Assembly (NCBI RefSeq): GCF_018343545.2
Contig: NZ_JAGYPE020000004.1
Span: forward strand, 71,769 to 135,768
Source of the DNA: Neobacillus citreus
GTDB taxonomy: Bacteria; Bacillota; Bacilli; Bacillales; Cytobacillaceae
Reading direction: 5' to 3'
Length of the DNA stretch: 64,000 bases
The notes under the pieces were generated by a model that did no database searches, had not been told where the DNA came from, and saw nothing but the letters and a program-made list of their open reading frames with translations. The translations under genes and the position numbers were made by a program. Below, one piece after another: positions 7,892 to 16,631 of the stretch (positions are counted from its first letter, which is position 1; the number at the start of each line of letters is the position of its first letter).

Positions 7892-8938
7892 ATGGAAAGC
7901 GTAGTGTTAAAAGATGGACAGGTTTCCTTAGAGGATATCGCCGTTCCGGAAATAGGAGAATACCAAATATTAGCCAAAGTAAAGCGGGCAGGTATTTGCG
8001 GAACAGATTTAAAGCTATATACAGGAAATTATCACCGTGATCCTAAAGCGCCTCCAGTCATTATTGGCCACGAATTTATCGGAGAAGTGGTCGCAGTGGG
8101 GGAAAAGGTCACTAAAGCAGTGATCGGGGACCGGATTGTTGCCCATCCTACATACAGCAGCTGTCAAGAATGTACCTACTGCTACAGTGGAGAATTTAAT
8201 CTGTGCTCTCATCGTAAGCGAATTGGTTTCGATTATGATGGAGTCTTTGCCCAGTTTGTAAAACTTCATGAACAGCAGGTTTATATTGTCCCTGATACGA
8301 TTTCAGATGATGCGGGTGCGTTAATTGAACCGCTGTCTGTAGCGGTAAGAGGTGTGTATAAGGCTGATATTACACCAACAGATACAGTTTTAATTATTGG
8401 ACCGGGCACCATCGGACTATTTACGGTACTTGTAGCAAAACAATTTGGGGCAACAGTGTTAGTTTGTGGGACGCAAGCAGATACAGACCGCCTCGAAATC
8501 GCTTCGCAAATGGGCGTGGATACCACAGTCATGTCCGGGGATTTGCCAAGTCTATTAAAAAAGAAAAATATGAACATTGATATCGTTTTCGAATGCTCCG
8601 GGAATGAAAACGGTGTTAATTTAGGACTTTCCGTCCTGCGTCCAAAAGGACAATTTATCCAGATAGGTACATCCTCGAAACTAACAAATGTATCTTTTAT
8701 GGACATCGCTTATAAAGAATTAAAAGTGACTGGCAGTATCGCTGCCATAAAAGAGGATTGGCATACAGCCATCAAATTAATGGAAAAATTGCAGACCAAA
8801 GTCCTCTTAATTGTAAAAAAATACTTGGAACTTAAGGATTTTAAAGAAGGTTTTGAGGAATGCCTAAACAATGGCGGCCCGAAAGTTTTATTTACCCCCA
8901 GAGAAACTGAAAATGAAAGAGAGGCAATGATTAGATGA
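7892..8938 (+). CDS. Zinc-dependent medium-chain dehydrogenase
   Basis: 348 residues of the MDR superfamily (threonine/sorbitol dehydrogenase type). Catalytic zinc ligands are in GICGTDLK (Cys near residue 37) and GHEFIGEVVAVGE. The structural-zinc lobe is visible as SCQECTYCYSGEFNLC (about 90-105), and the Rossmann motif as GPGTIGLF (about 170). It should oxidise a secondary alcohol or polyol with NAD(P)+. Start ATG 7892 follows GGGGGA. Its end overlaps the next start by ATGA, so the two are translationally coupled, with a ThDP enzyme next. The pathway is not identifiable from the three genes. Confidence 0.8.
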   Translation: MESVVLKDGQVSLEDIAVPEIGEYQILAKVKRAGICGTDLKLYTGNYHRDPKAPPVIIGHEFIGEVVAVGEKVTKAVIGDRIVAHPTYSSCQECTYCYSGEFNLCSHRKRIGFDYDGVFAQFVKLHEQQVYIVPDTISDDAGALIEPLSVAVRGVYKADITPTDTVLIIGPGTIGLFTVLVAKQFGATVLVCGTQADTDRLEIASQMGVDTTVMSGDLPSLLKKKNMNIDIVFECSGNENGVNLGLSVLRPKGQFIQIGTSSKLTNVSFMDIAYKELKVTGSIAAIKEDWHTAIKLMEKLQTKVLLIVKKYLELKDFKEGFEECLNNGGPKVLFTPRETENEREAMIR

Positions 8939-9912
8939 AAGCTGTTCTAGTAAACGAAAAAAATCATGATCTATATATCGGAGAAGTAAATGACCCGATC
9001 CTAAGCGAGGGTGACCTACTTGTAAAAGTGAAAGCAACAGCCATAAATCGGGCGGATTTACTGCAGCGAAAAGGGTTATATCCGCCACCACCTGGTGAAT
9101 CAACCATTATTGGTTTGGAGATGGCAGGTGTGGTTGAAAAAGTTGGCCATGGTGTATCAGACTGGAAGGAAGGTGACCGGGTTTATGCCCTATTGCCGGG
9201 CGGCGGCTATGCAGAGAAGGTGGTCATTCCGGCAGACATGGGGATGAGAATACCGGAAGAGATGACGTTTGAGGAAGCTGCAGCGATTCCGGAGGCCTTT
9301 CTGACTGCCTATTTAAACATGGTTGTATTAGGAAATTTAAAAGCGGGAGATCATGTGCTGATTCATGCCGGCGCTAGCGGTGTTGGAACAGCTGCCATCC
9401 AGATTGCAAGGGAAATAGGTGCGGTAAGTATCGTGACTGCTGGCTCTGCTGAAAAATTAGACCGCTGTGTATCTCTCGGCGCAAACTATACCGTTAATTA
9501 TAAGGAAGAAGATTTTTCGGAAAAAGTCCATGAAATCACGAATGGAAAGGGTGTCCAGCTAATCATGGACTTCATCGGTGCTTCCTATTGGGAAGCAAAT
9601 GTAAAGTCAATTGGGATCGATGGAAGATGGATTTTAATTGGGACCCTGGGCGGACAAGCATTGACCTCAGCGCATTTAGGCCCATTCCTTCAGAAGAGGA
9701 TCCAATTTATCGGGTCAACACTTAGGTCTAGGACCAAAGCATTTAAAATCGATTTAACCCGTCAGTTTGAAGAATTTTCGAGAGGAAAATTCAGTGCAGG
9801 AAAACTGGCTCCGATTATCGATCAAGTTTTTGATTGGAAAGATGTATCTTCAGCTCATCAGTATATGGCGGAAAATCGAAATACCGGAAAGATTGTTTTA
9901 AAGGTAGAGTGA
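8935..9912 (+). CDS. Quinone oxidoreductase-like MDR (zinc-free)
   Basis: 325 residues, zinc-independent MDR of the NADPH:quinone oxidoreductase (Qor/PIG3-like) group. It has the family signature INRADLLQRKGLYPPPPG (about 38-55), GLEMAGVV and the nucleotide site HAGASGVGTAAIQIA (about 143-157), and lacks zinc cysteines. It reduces quinones or alpha,beta-unsaturated carbonyls with NADPH. It starts inside the stop codon of the preceding dehydrogenase and is followed after 15 bases by a ThDP enzyme. Substrate unknown. Confidence 0.82.
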   Translation: MKAVLVNEKNHDLYIGEVNDPILSEGDLLVKVKATAINRADLLQRKGLYPPPPGESTIIGLEMAGVVEKVGHGVSDWKEGDRVYALLPGGGYAEKVVIPADMGMRIPEEMTFEEAAAIPEAFLTAYLNMVVLGNLKAGDHVLIHAGASGVGTAAIQIAREIGAVSIVTAGSAEKLDRCVSLGANYTVNYKEEDFSEKVHEITNGKGVQLIMDFIGASYWEANVKSIGIDGRWILIGTLGGQALTSAHLGPFLQKRIQFIGSTLRSRTKAFKIDLTRQFEEFSRGKFSAGKLAPIIDQVFDWKDVSSAHQYMAENRNTGKIVLKVE

Positions 9913-9927
9913 GGAGGGGAATTGTAA

Positions 9928-11670
9928 ATGGCCAATGTTACAGAAACACAAAAGGAAACTGAGATTTCAACCAAGGAATTAACTAATGCAGAGAGATTTG
10001 CTTTAGCATTAAAACGCCATGGTGTTAAGTTTATTTTTGGGCAAAGTAATCCACAAACGATTATGCTTGCCTGTTCCGATCTTGGAATTAAACAAATCGG
10101 ATTCAGGCAGGAAAATGCTGGCTCCTATATGGCGCAAGCGTACGCGATGTGTTCTGGCACAGTAGCGGTTGTAGCGGCACAGAATGGACCCGCTGCCACA
10201 TTGTTGGTTCCTGGGCTGGCAGAATGCCTAAAGGCCTCCCATCCGGTAGTGGCCCTCGTTGATGAGGTGCCGATTTCTGAGGAGGAAAAAAACTCCTTTC
10301 AGGAGCTTGATCATGTAAAGCTTTTCTCAGGTGTAGCCAAATGGGTGAAAAAAGTTCCAGCAGAAGCTAGAATCGAAGATTACGTGGACATGGCTTTTAC
10401 CGCTGCAGCGAGCGGGCGGCCTGGACCTGCCATTTTGCTTATTCCAAAAGATATTTCCTTCGATACGAAGAAAAACCCTTTACAAATAGAAAGAAAGGCT
10501 TGCCTGTCTGCTTACCCTTTGGACCGGACTATTGCAGACCCGTCCCGAATCGAAGTGGCTGCTGAACTGCTCGCAAATGCAGAACGTCCATTTATTTATG
10601 CAGGCGGAGGTGTCATTTCATCGGGGGCTATCGACGAACTTCGCCAAATTCAAGAAGAATGTTCAATCCCTGTCGCGACAACGACGATGGGAAAAGGCTC
10701 AGTTGATGAAGAACATCCGTTAACCATCGGACCGATTGGTTACTACATGGGTAAAGGCGGCGCCACAAAATTCTTGAGGCCAGTGGTTGAAGAGGCCGAT
10801 GTCATTTTATTGGTGGGAAATCGCACTAACCAAAATGGAACCGATTCTTGGAAACTATTTTCTAAAGATGCACGATTTATTCACATCGATATTGACCCAT
10901 TGGAAATTGGCCGCAACTATGAATCTTTAAGATTAGCGGGAGATGCAAAATTAACATTAGAAGCATTGAAAAACGCCCTTTTACGCAAGAATCTCGAAAA
11001 AAGAGATAAACAGCGTCCTAGTCTGGTAGAAGCAATTGCCAAAGCAAGAAAAGCTCATACCGAGGAAGCAGAAAAAATCCAAAACATAGACCATTCGCCG
11101 ATTAGAGTGGAAAGATTTTTAGCCGAACTTGAAAAACAATTAACAGATGATCATATTATTGTGGCGGATGCAAGCTTCTCGTCTGTTTGGCTGGCCAATT
11201 ATATCAAGGCAAAAGGAAGTCGAAAATTTATTTTTCCACGGGGAATTGCAGGTCTTGGCTGGGGGCTTCCGATGGCAATGGGTGCAAAGGTAGCACAACC
11301 AAATCAAAAGGTCTTTTGTTTATCAGGAGATGGCGGCTTTGCTCATGTTTGGAGTGAACTGGAAACATGTAAACGGCACGGAATAGATGTGGTGCTTGCC
11401 GTCATAAACAATGAAGTTCTGGCCTATCAAAAATGGGCTGAGCAGGCCCGCTGGGGAAGAAATACATCTGCTTGTGACCTGACTGCCGTTGACCATGCCA
11501 AAGTGGCGGAAGCATGCGGCGTAAAAGGTATTAGAGTGAGTTCTCCAGAAAAAATCGAAGAAACTTTGAAGGAGGCCTTTGCAACAGAAGGATCAGTGGT
11601 TATTGATTTAAAAGCAGATCCTGCTTCTTTTCCGCCTCTTCCTTTTTTGAGCGTATTAAATAATATTTAA
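9928..11670 (+). CDS. Thiamine-diphosphate-dependent enzyme, acetolactate-synthase-like
   Basis: 580 residues with the three-domain ThDP architecture. The N-terminal Pyr domain carries the activating Glu in FRQENAGSYMAQAYA (about residue 60). The central domain has YAGGGVISSGA. The C-terminal PP domain has the Mg-ThDP motif GDGGF...NN (about 465-495). It resembles catabolic acetolactate-synthase or glyoxylate-carboligase-like decarboxylases rather than IlvB: no small-subunit gene is near. Third gene of an operon with two dehydrogenases. The sequence does not fix the 2-oxo acid used. Confidence 0.8.
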   Translation: MANVTETQKETEISTKELTNAERFALALKRHGVKFIFGQSNPQTIMLACSDLGIKQIGFRQENAGSYMAQAYAMCSGTVAVVAAQNGPAATLLVPGLAECLKASHPVVALVDEVPISEEEKNSFQELDHVKLFSGVAKWVKKVPAEARIEDYVDMAFTAAASGRPGPAILLIPKDISFDTKKNPLQIERKACLSAYPLDRTIADPSRIEVAAELLANAERPFIYAGGGVISSGAIDELRQIQEECSIPVATTTMGKGSVDEEHPLTIGPIGYYMGKGGATKFLRPVVEEADVILLVGNRTNQNGTDSWKLFSKDARFIHIDIDPLEIGRNYESLRLAGDAKLTLEALKNALLRKNLEKRDKQRPSLVEAIAKARKAHTEEAEKIQNIDHSPIRVERFLAELEKQLTDDHIIVADASFSSVWLANYIKAKGSRKFIFPRGIAGLGWGLPMAMGAKVAQPNQKVFCLSGDGGFAHVWSELETCKRHGIDVVLAVINNEVLAYQKWAEQARWGRNTSACDLTAVDHAKVAEACGVKGIRVSSPEKIEETLKEAFATEGSVVIDLKADPASFPPLPFLSVLNNI

Positions 11671-11716
11671 CTAACAAATAATTCGTCCTAATTTAAAGTT
11701 TTGATCAAGAAATTAA

Positions 11717-11745
11717 GGAGGGGCGTGAAAGACACGCCCCGAATT
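11717..11745. terminator. Terminator between converging genes
   Basis: GGGGCGTG (11720-11727) pairs with CACGCCCC (11733-11740), loop AAAGA. It lies between the ThDP gene and the convergent HAD gene. The T-run is weak on the plus strand. Confidence 0.65.
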
Positions 11746-11781
11746 TGTTTAGTTTTTGAATGATGCCTTAGTCAAGAAATG

Positions 11782-12579
11782 CTAGATATTTAATAAGTTC
11801 CGAACCGCATAGGCAAATCCATCTTCATCATTTGACTTAGAGACGATATCCGCTTCCTGCTGAACATATAGGGGGGCATTGGCCATTGCGACGGAAGTAG
11901 TTGCTGCTTTAAATTGGGAGATATCATTCCCACCGTCACCAAACGCAAAAATTTCATCAAACTGGATATTCATTAATTGTTGGTATCGTCGCAGTGCTTC
12001 TCCTTTATTTGCCTCAATAGAGGTAATTTCGACTACGTGAACGTAAGAAGAGGCCATGGAGACTGCAAATTTCCCCTCGATTGCTTGTTTGACTTGGTCA
12101 ATTTTTTCAAGTTGGTTCCCGGGTGCGACGACCATAATCTTGTAAATTTTAATATCATCCTTATCTAGAATTTGATCGTAATCATAATGATGGAAAATCT
12201 TCACGATTTCTTCAGGATCTTTTTCTTGAAGCGCTGGATATCGACATGGAAAACCACCTTTATTGGTATAGACCATAATCCACATTCCAATTTCTTTTAA
12301 AATTTGCATCAGCTCTTTATAGATGGAAACCGATAAAGATGCTTCGTATAGGACATCTCTTGTTTCAGAGTATAGAACAGTCCCATTAATAGTAAAAATG
12401 GGAGCTGCTATTTTTTGCACATGCTCATATTTAATCACATCATCAAAAGCTCGGCCTGTGTTAAAAATAATCTGATGTCCCTGTTCCCGTAATTCCTTTA
12501 GTACCTTGAAACTTTCATCTGATATTTCATGTTTTGAGTTTAATAACGTTCCATCCAGATCAATCGAAAAACATTTCAT
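11782..12579 (-). CDS. HAD-superfamily (Cof-type) phosphatase
   Basis: 265 residues from ATG 12579, preceded by AGAGGAA; an upstream in-frame extension to 12639 has no ribosome site. The HAD motifs are present: DLDGTLLNS (nucleophile Asp about residue 8), NTGRAF (motif II), and FGDGGNDISQF (motif IV, about 213). The Cof/YwpJ-like C2 cap lies between. It dephosphorylates sugar phosphates or FMN-like substrates. It is oriented opposite to both neighbours and has no obvious pathway link. Confidence 0.85.
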   Translation of the reverse strand: MKCFSIDLDGTLLNSKHEISDESFKVLKELREQGHQIIFNTGRAFDDVIKYEHVQKIAAPIFTINGTVLYSETRDVLYEASLSVSIYKELMQILKEIGMWIMVYTNKGGFPCRYPALQEKDPEEIVKIFHHYDYDQILDKDDIKIYKIMVVAPGNQLEKIDQVKQAIEGKFAVSMASSYVHVVEITSIEANKGEALRRYQQLMNIQFDEIFAFGDGGNDISQFKAATTSVAMANAPLYVQQEADIVSKSNDEDGFAYAVRNLLNI

Positions 12580-12722
12580 TTGATATTTCCTCTCTTTTTT
12601 TATGGTTACTATGTTCAATATACCATTTATATAAAACAATTTTTAAAAAAGCAAACATATAAGTGTTGGAAAGTCGCTATTCCCACATTTTATAAAAAAA
12701 TATAAAAAGAGAGGTGACCGGT

Positions 12723-13919
12723 ATGTCAATTCTATCTGGCATTCGGGTTTTAGATTTTACTCATTACATTTCGGGACCTTACGGCAGTCAAATCCTTAGT
12801 GACCACGGTGCTGAAGTAATCAAAATAGAACGGATTGAGGGGGAAGTAGGAAGAATGGCTGGTCCTTTCCATGAGGATACAAGCCTGTATTTCGCTGCCC
12901 AGAACCGAAATAAACGAGGACTTTCTATCAATTTAAAATCCGAAGAAGGCAGAGAAATCATTCATAGGCTTGTAGAAACAGCGGACCTTCTCATTACGAA
13001 TTATGGTGCTGGGGTGCCTGAGCGTTTAGGAATAGACTATCAAACTATTTCGGAAATTAACCCCAAAATAAGCATGGTCCATATTACAGGTTTTGGCTTA
13101 ACAGGGCCTTATCGAGAATATGGAGCATACGATGGAACCATTCAAGCTATGAGTGGATTAGCAGGGCTTACCGGACATTTAGACGGACCTCCTACCAACG
13201 TCGGTTTTTATATTGCCGATCATCTTTCCGGTTTACAAGCGGCTATGGGTGCGATGCTGGCATTATTGCACAAAGAACGAACCGGGAGAGGAAAATATGT
13301 TGATGTAAGCATGCTTGATGGAATGATATCCTTGCTTGGTTACCATTTTTCTGAAGTTATGTTAAAGGGAATAGAGCCTCGGCGAATCGGCAATCGTGAC
13401 CCTCTTGCCTTTTGTAATACGTATCCGACAAAGGATGGTTATATATTTATTGCACCCGCTGCTCAGCATATGTGGGAAAAGCTTTGCAGAATCATAGGTA
13501 AAAATGAATGGCTGAATAGCGATTCTCCCTTTAATAGCAAGGAGGGACGAATGGAGAATCGGGATGTATTGGAAAAGATGGTTTCAGAGTGGACCATCCA
13601 GTATACAAAAGAGGAAGTTTTTCAGCTTCTTCAAAACGCTGGAATTGCGTGCGGCCCGGTTAACACATTAATGGACATCATTAACAATCCGCAAATAAAG
13701 GATAGGAATATGGTTCGAAAAATGAATATGGGTGAACAAGGGGACGCAGTATTTGTTACTGGAGTTCCTATTAAAATCAATGATACCAATGCTCAGAATT
13801 TTTCACCTCCACCAGAAATAGGCGAACATTCCGTTGAAATATTGGCGGAATTAGGTTATTCCATGGAGGAAATAGAAAGATATTTGACGCTTAGAGTTGT
13901 TAGCACTTCTGAAGAATAG
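12723..13919 (+). CDS. Class III (CaiB/BaiF) CoA-transferase
   Basis: 398 residues from ATG 12723 with AGAGAGGTG upstream; the GTG at 12714 lies inside that site. N-terminal LSGIRVLDFTHYISGPYGSQILSDHGAEVIK is the family hallmark, and the catalytic Asp is in VDVSMLDGM (about residue 197). It transfers CoA between carboxylic acids through an Asp-CoA thioester, activating an acid for further breakdown. It lies about 130 bases before the AhpD-like selenoprotein, lactonase-like hydrolase and reductase, all on the same strand. The acid is unknown. Confidence 0.85.
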   Translation: MSILSGIRVLDFTHYISGPYGSQILSDHGAEVIKIERIEGEVGRMAGPFHEDTSLYFAAQNRNKRGLSINLKSEEGREIIHRLVETADLLITNYGAGVPERLGIDYQTISEINPKISMVHITGFGLTGPYREYGAYDGTIQAMSGLAGLTGHLDGPPTNVGFYIADHLSGLQAAMGAMLALLHKERTGRGKYVDVSMLDGMISLLGYHFSEVMLKGIEPRRIGNRDPLAFCNTYPTKDGYIFIAPAAQHMWEKLCRIIGKNEWLNSDSPFNSKEGRMENRDVLEKMVSEWTIQYTKEEVFQLLQNAGIACGPVNTLMDIINNPQIKDRNMVRKMNMGEQGDAVFVTGVPIKINDTNAQNFSPPPEIGEHSVEILAELGYSMEEIERYLTLRVVSTSEE

Positions 13920-14051
13920 ATTGCTAGAATACAATTTGTCGACTAGTGAAAAGTTTAAGAACACTATTAACAAACCAGGAAATACCCTGGCTTTGCAATT
14001 ATTGTCTGAAAATTATAAACTATCAATAAAGTGGAAATAGAAAGTTGGTAG

Positions 14052-14636
14052 ATGATGGAACGTATTGAATTGATAGAGTATGACCAGGCAAGTCCCGAAG
14101 TCAAGGAGTCTTTAGATTTCATTCAGGATGCGTCCGGGGGACACGTAATGAATGTTTTCAAGGTGCTGGCCAATCAGCCTAAGGTATTGGAAGGAGTTTC
14201 GGATCTTATCTTTGGTGTGTACCGGTCCGGTGAGGTAGATATTCAGCTGACTGAACTTGCTTATCTTTATACCTCCACATTATACAAGTGTCATTACTGA
14301 GTACCGACCCATATTATGCTCGGTCGGGGCATTGGACTATCTAAAGATAAAGTGGATCACCTCCGTCACTGGAGGGAAAGTACTGTTTATACCGATATAG
14401 AATGGCTTGTACTTGAATATACGGAGAGGCTGGCTACTGAGGTTCGAATTGAGGATGAATTATATGACAGACTCAGAGAACACTTTACCCCAAGGCAAAT
14501 ACTCGTCCTTTGTACTACTGTTGGGGTAGCAGGGATGATCAATCGGATTCATGGTACCTTCAAAACGGAATTAGAAGAATTCACTTCATCAAGACCAAGA
14601 GTACAAGAGAGTTTGGATAAATTGCTAGAAAAATAA
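14052..14636 (+). CDS. AhpD/carboxymuconolactone-decarboxylase-like selenoprotein (CxxU)
   Basis: 194 residues if TGA at 14298-14300 is decoded as Sec. The residues around it read ELAYLYTSTLYKCHY-U-VPTH. Spacing matches the AhpD active site exactly: Glu, 12 residues to Cys, 3 to the second redox residue, 4 to His (E118/C130/C133/H137 in mycobacterial AhpD). The TGA therefore replaces the second, reactive Cys of CxxC. The same frame continues for 112 residues without another stop, with normal codons. A 6-bp hairpin follows the TGA. Alkylhydroperoxidase or thiol oxidoreductase chemistry is the family expectation. Start ATG 14052 (or 14055); the ribosome site is weak. The lactonase-like gene begins 16 bases after its stop. 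Confidence 0.82.
14301..14327 (+). promoter_or_regulatory. Candidate SECIS hairpin after the CxxU TGA
   Basis: CCGACC (14304-14309) pairs perfectly with GGTCGG (14322-14327) around a 12-base loop, beginning three bases after the TGA. It lies inside the coding frame, as bacterial SECIS elements do. SelB specificity cannot be judged by eye. Confidence 0.5.
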
Positions 14637-14652
14637 AGAAGGAGACTAGGCT

Positions 14653-15597
14653 ATGACATTAGTAAATACTGTAACTGGACCAGTTGAGTCTTCTGAACTT
14701 GGGGTTACGCTGATTCATGAACATATGCGTGTCCGCTCAGAAGCTGTCTTTGTACAATTTCCCCATTTATATGACGAGGAAAAGGAATTTGCCAAAGCGG
14801 TAGAGCAGGTAAATAAAGTGAAGGAACTTGGTGTTAAAACCATTTGTGACCCAACGGTGATGGAACTTGGCCGGGATATCCGCTTTATTGAGAGAGTGGC
14901 CCGTGAAACGGGTGTGCAAATTATCGCTGCTACTGGTATTTATTCTTACCATTACATCCCGCCTCACTTCCAAAATCGCAGCATTGACTATATGGCGGAA
15001 TTATTTGTCAGAGACATCGAGGTCGGCATTCAAAACACATCCATCAAGGCTGGCTTTTTAAAATGTGCCACCGATGCACAAGGGGTTACCAGGGATGTTG
15101 AAAAAGTGATCCGTGCTGCAGCGCGGGCCCATAAAATGACCGGTGTACCGATTATGACTCATTCCCACCCGGCGAGCGGAACGGGCCTAAAACAGCTTGA
15201 TATTTTACAAGAAGAGGGTGTGGATCCAAAACGGGTATTAATTGGGCATACTGGGGATACCGACAATCAGGAGTACATCCTACAGGTACTGGAGCGGGGA
15301 CCATTTATTGGCATGGATCGATACGGAATAACTAGAGTATGTTCAAACGAATCCCGAAACGATACCGTGATTGCGTTGGCCAAACTAGGGTATGCAGACC
15401 GCATGTTCCTATCACAGGATTATTGCTGTTCCTATGATTGGTATCCCGATGGAACATCTGCAAAAACATTTCCGAAGTGGAGCATGAGTTTTGTGTTAGA
15501 AGAAGTGATTCCAGAATTGAAGAAAAACGGTGTAACGGAAGAGCAGGTTACCAATATGATGGTTGATAACGCTCGCCGTTGGTTTGAGGGAAATTAG
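14653..15597 (+). CDS. Phosphotriesterase-family metal hydrolase (lactonase-like)
   Basis: 314 residues. The binuclear metal set of the PTE family is complete: HEHMR (HxH, about residue 22), carbamylated Lys in GFLKCATDAQG (about 138), His in MTHSHP, His in IGHTGD and Asp in LSQDYC (about 258). Most bacterial members are lactonases or amidohydrolases rather than true phosphotriesterases. ATG 14653 follows GAAGGAG. It sits between the selenoprotein and an aldo/keto reductase in one transcription unit that likely starts with the CoA-transferase. Substrate unknown. Confidence 0.85.
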   Translation: MTLVNTVTGPVESSELGVTLIHEHMRVRSEAVFVQFPHLYDEEKEFAKAVEQVNKVKELGVKTICDPTVMELGRDIRFIERVARETGVQIIAATGIYSYHYIPPHFQNRSIDYMAELFVRDIEVGIQNTSIKAGFLKCATDAQGVTRDVEKVIRAAARAHKMTGVPIMTHSHPASGTGLKQLDILQEEGVDPKRVLIGHTGDTDNQEYILQVLERGPFIGMDRYGITRVCSNESRNDTVIALAKLGYADRMFLSQDYCCSYDWYPDGTSAKTFPKWSMSFVLEEVIPELKKNGVTEEQVTNMMVDNARRWFEGN

Positions 15598-15637
15598 GAA
15601 ACTTGCAAAATAGTATAAACAAGGAGATGAATGGTAC

Positions 15638-16573
15638 ATGGTTAAGCAAATTCGAATTGGAAAGACAGATTTATATGTGAATCCTATTGGTTTAGGTACC
15701 AATGCGGTTGGCGGACATAATCTATTTCCCAACCTGGATGAGGAAGCAGGAAGGGATTTAGTACGGGTAGGATTGGAACAGGGAATTAACTTTTTGGATA
15801 CTGCGTTTATCTATGGTCCAAAGCGTTCTGAAGAAATCGTCGGGGAAGTGGTCAAGGAAAGGGGAAATCGTTCAGAGATTGTGATTGCCACAAAAGCCGC
15901 CCATAAATTTGTTGGGGGTGAAGTGACGCTCGATAATTCCCCAAGCTTTTTAAAGCGGGCAGTAGAGGAGAGCCTAACGCGCCTGCAAACGGATTACATA
16001 GATTTATTTTATATTCATTTCCCTGATCAAGATACACCTAAGGATGAAGCGGTCGGGGCCTTGAAGCAGCTAAAAGATGAGGGGAAGATCAGGGCGATTG
16101 GGGTCTCTAATTTTTCCCTCGAGCAGTTAAAGGAAGCGAATAAAGACGGCTATGTCGACGTCTATCAAGGGGGCTATAACTTATTAAGCAGAGAAGCAGA
16201 GAAAGAATTATTCCCATACACGATTGAACATGATATTTCTTTTGTTCCTTTCTACCCGCTTGCCTCCGGGTTTTTGACGGGAAAATATAATATTAATACA
16301 GTGATTAGTGAAAAGAATCAAAAACGGCCGCAATTCCAGAAAGAAGTGTATGAGCAAAACTTAGCTAAAATTGAGAAGGTAAGGGAAATTGCCGATGCAA
16401 AAGGGGCAGAGGTTGCTCATGTGGTACTTGCCTGGTATTTAACACGTGAAGGAATCGATGTGATTATTCCAGGTGCCAAAAATGCAGACCAAGTGCTTCA
16501 TAATTTAAAAACGCTAGATGTGGAGCTTTCACCACAAGAGATTCAAAGCATTGACCAGATATTCCAATTATAA
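15638..16573 (+). CDS. Aldo/keto reductase
   Basis: 311 residues with the AKR tetrad: Asp and Tyr in [15 protein letters not shown] (about residues 49 and 54), Lys in IATKAAHK and His in FYIHFPD (about 125). The C-terminal NADPH-binding [10 protein letters not shown] is present. It reduces aldehydes or ketones with NADPH. Start ATG 15638, preceded by AAGGAGATGA. Last gene of the 12.7-16.6 kb unit, followed by a terminator. Confidence 0.85.
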   Translation: MVKQIRIGKTDLYVNPIGLGTNAVGGHNLFPNLDEEAGRDLVRVGLEQGINFLDTAFIYGPKRSEEIVGEVVKERGNRSEIVIATKAAHKFVGGEVTLDNSPSFLKRAVEESLTRLQTDYIDLFYIHFPDQDTPKDEAVGALKQLKDEGKIRAIGVSNFSLEQLKEANKDGYVDVYQGGYNLLSREAEKELFPYTIEHDISFVPFYPLASGFLTGKYNINTVISEKNQKRPQFQKEVYEQNLAKIEKVREIADAKGAEVAHVVLAWYLTREGIDVIIPGAKNADQVLHNLKTLDVELSPQEIQSIDQIFQL

Positions 16574-16581
16574 ATCAGAAA

Positions 16582-16625
16582 AAGGACCCTTTGGAAACTT
16601 AATTCCGATGGGTCCTTCAATTTTT
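16582..16625. terminator. Bidirectional terminator
   Basis: AAGGACCC (16582-16589) pairs with GGGTCCTT (16610-16617); GGAA/TTCC pair inside. The stem is followed by CAATTTTT. It separates the converging reductase genes. Confidence 0.75.
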
Positions 16626-16631
16626 AAAAGC

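Noticed and set aside
14316-14636. Separate 106-residue gene starting at an internal ATG
   Set aside because: It has no ribosome site, is in frame with the upstream half, and would lack the AhpD Glu and Cys residues. The TGA-as-Sec reading explains both halves.
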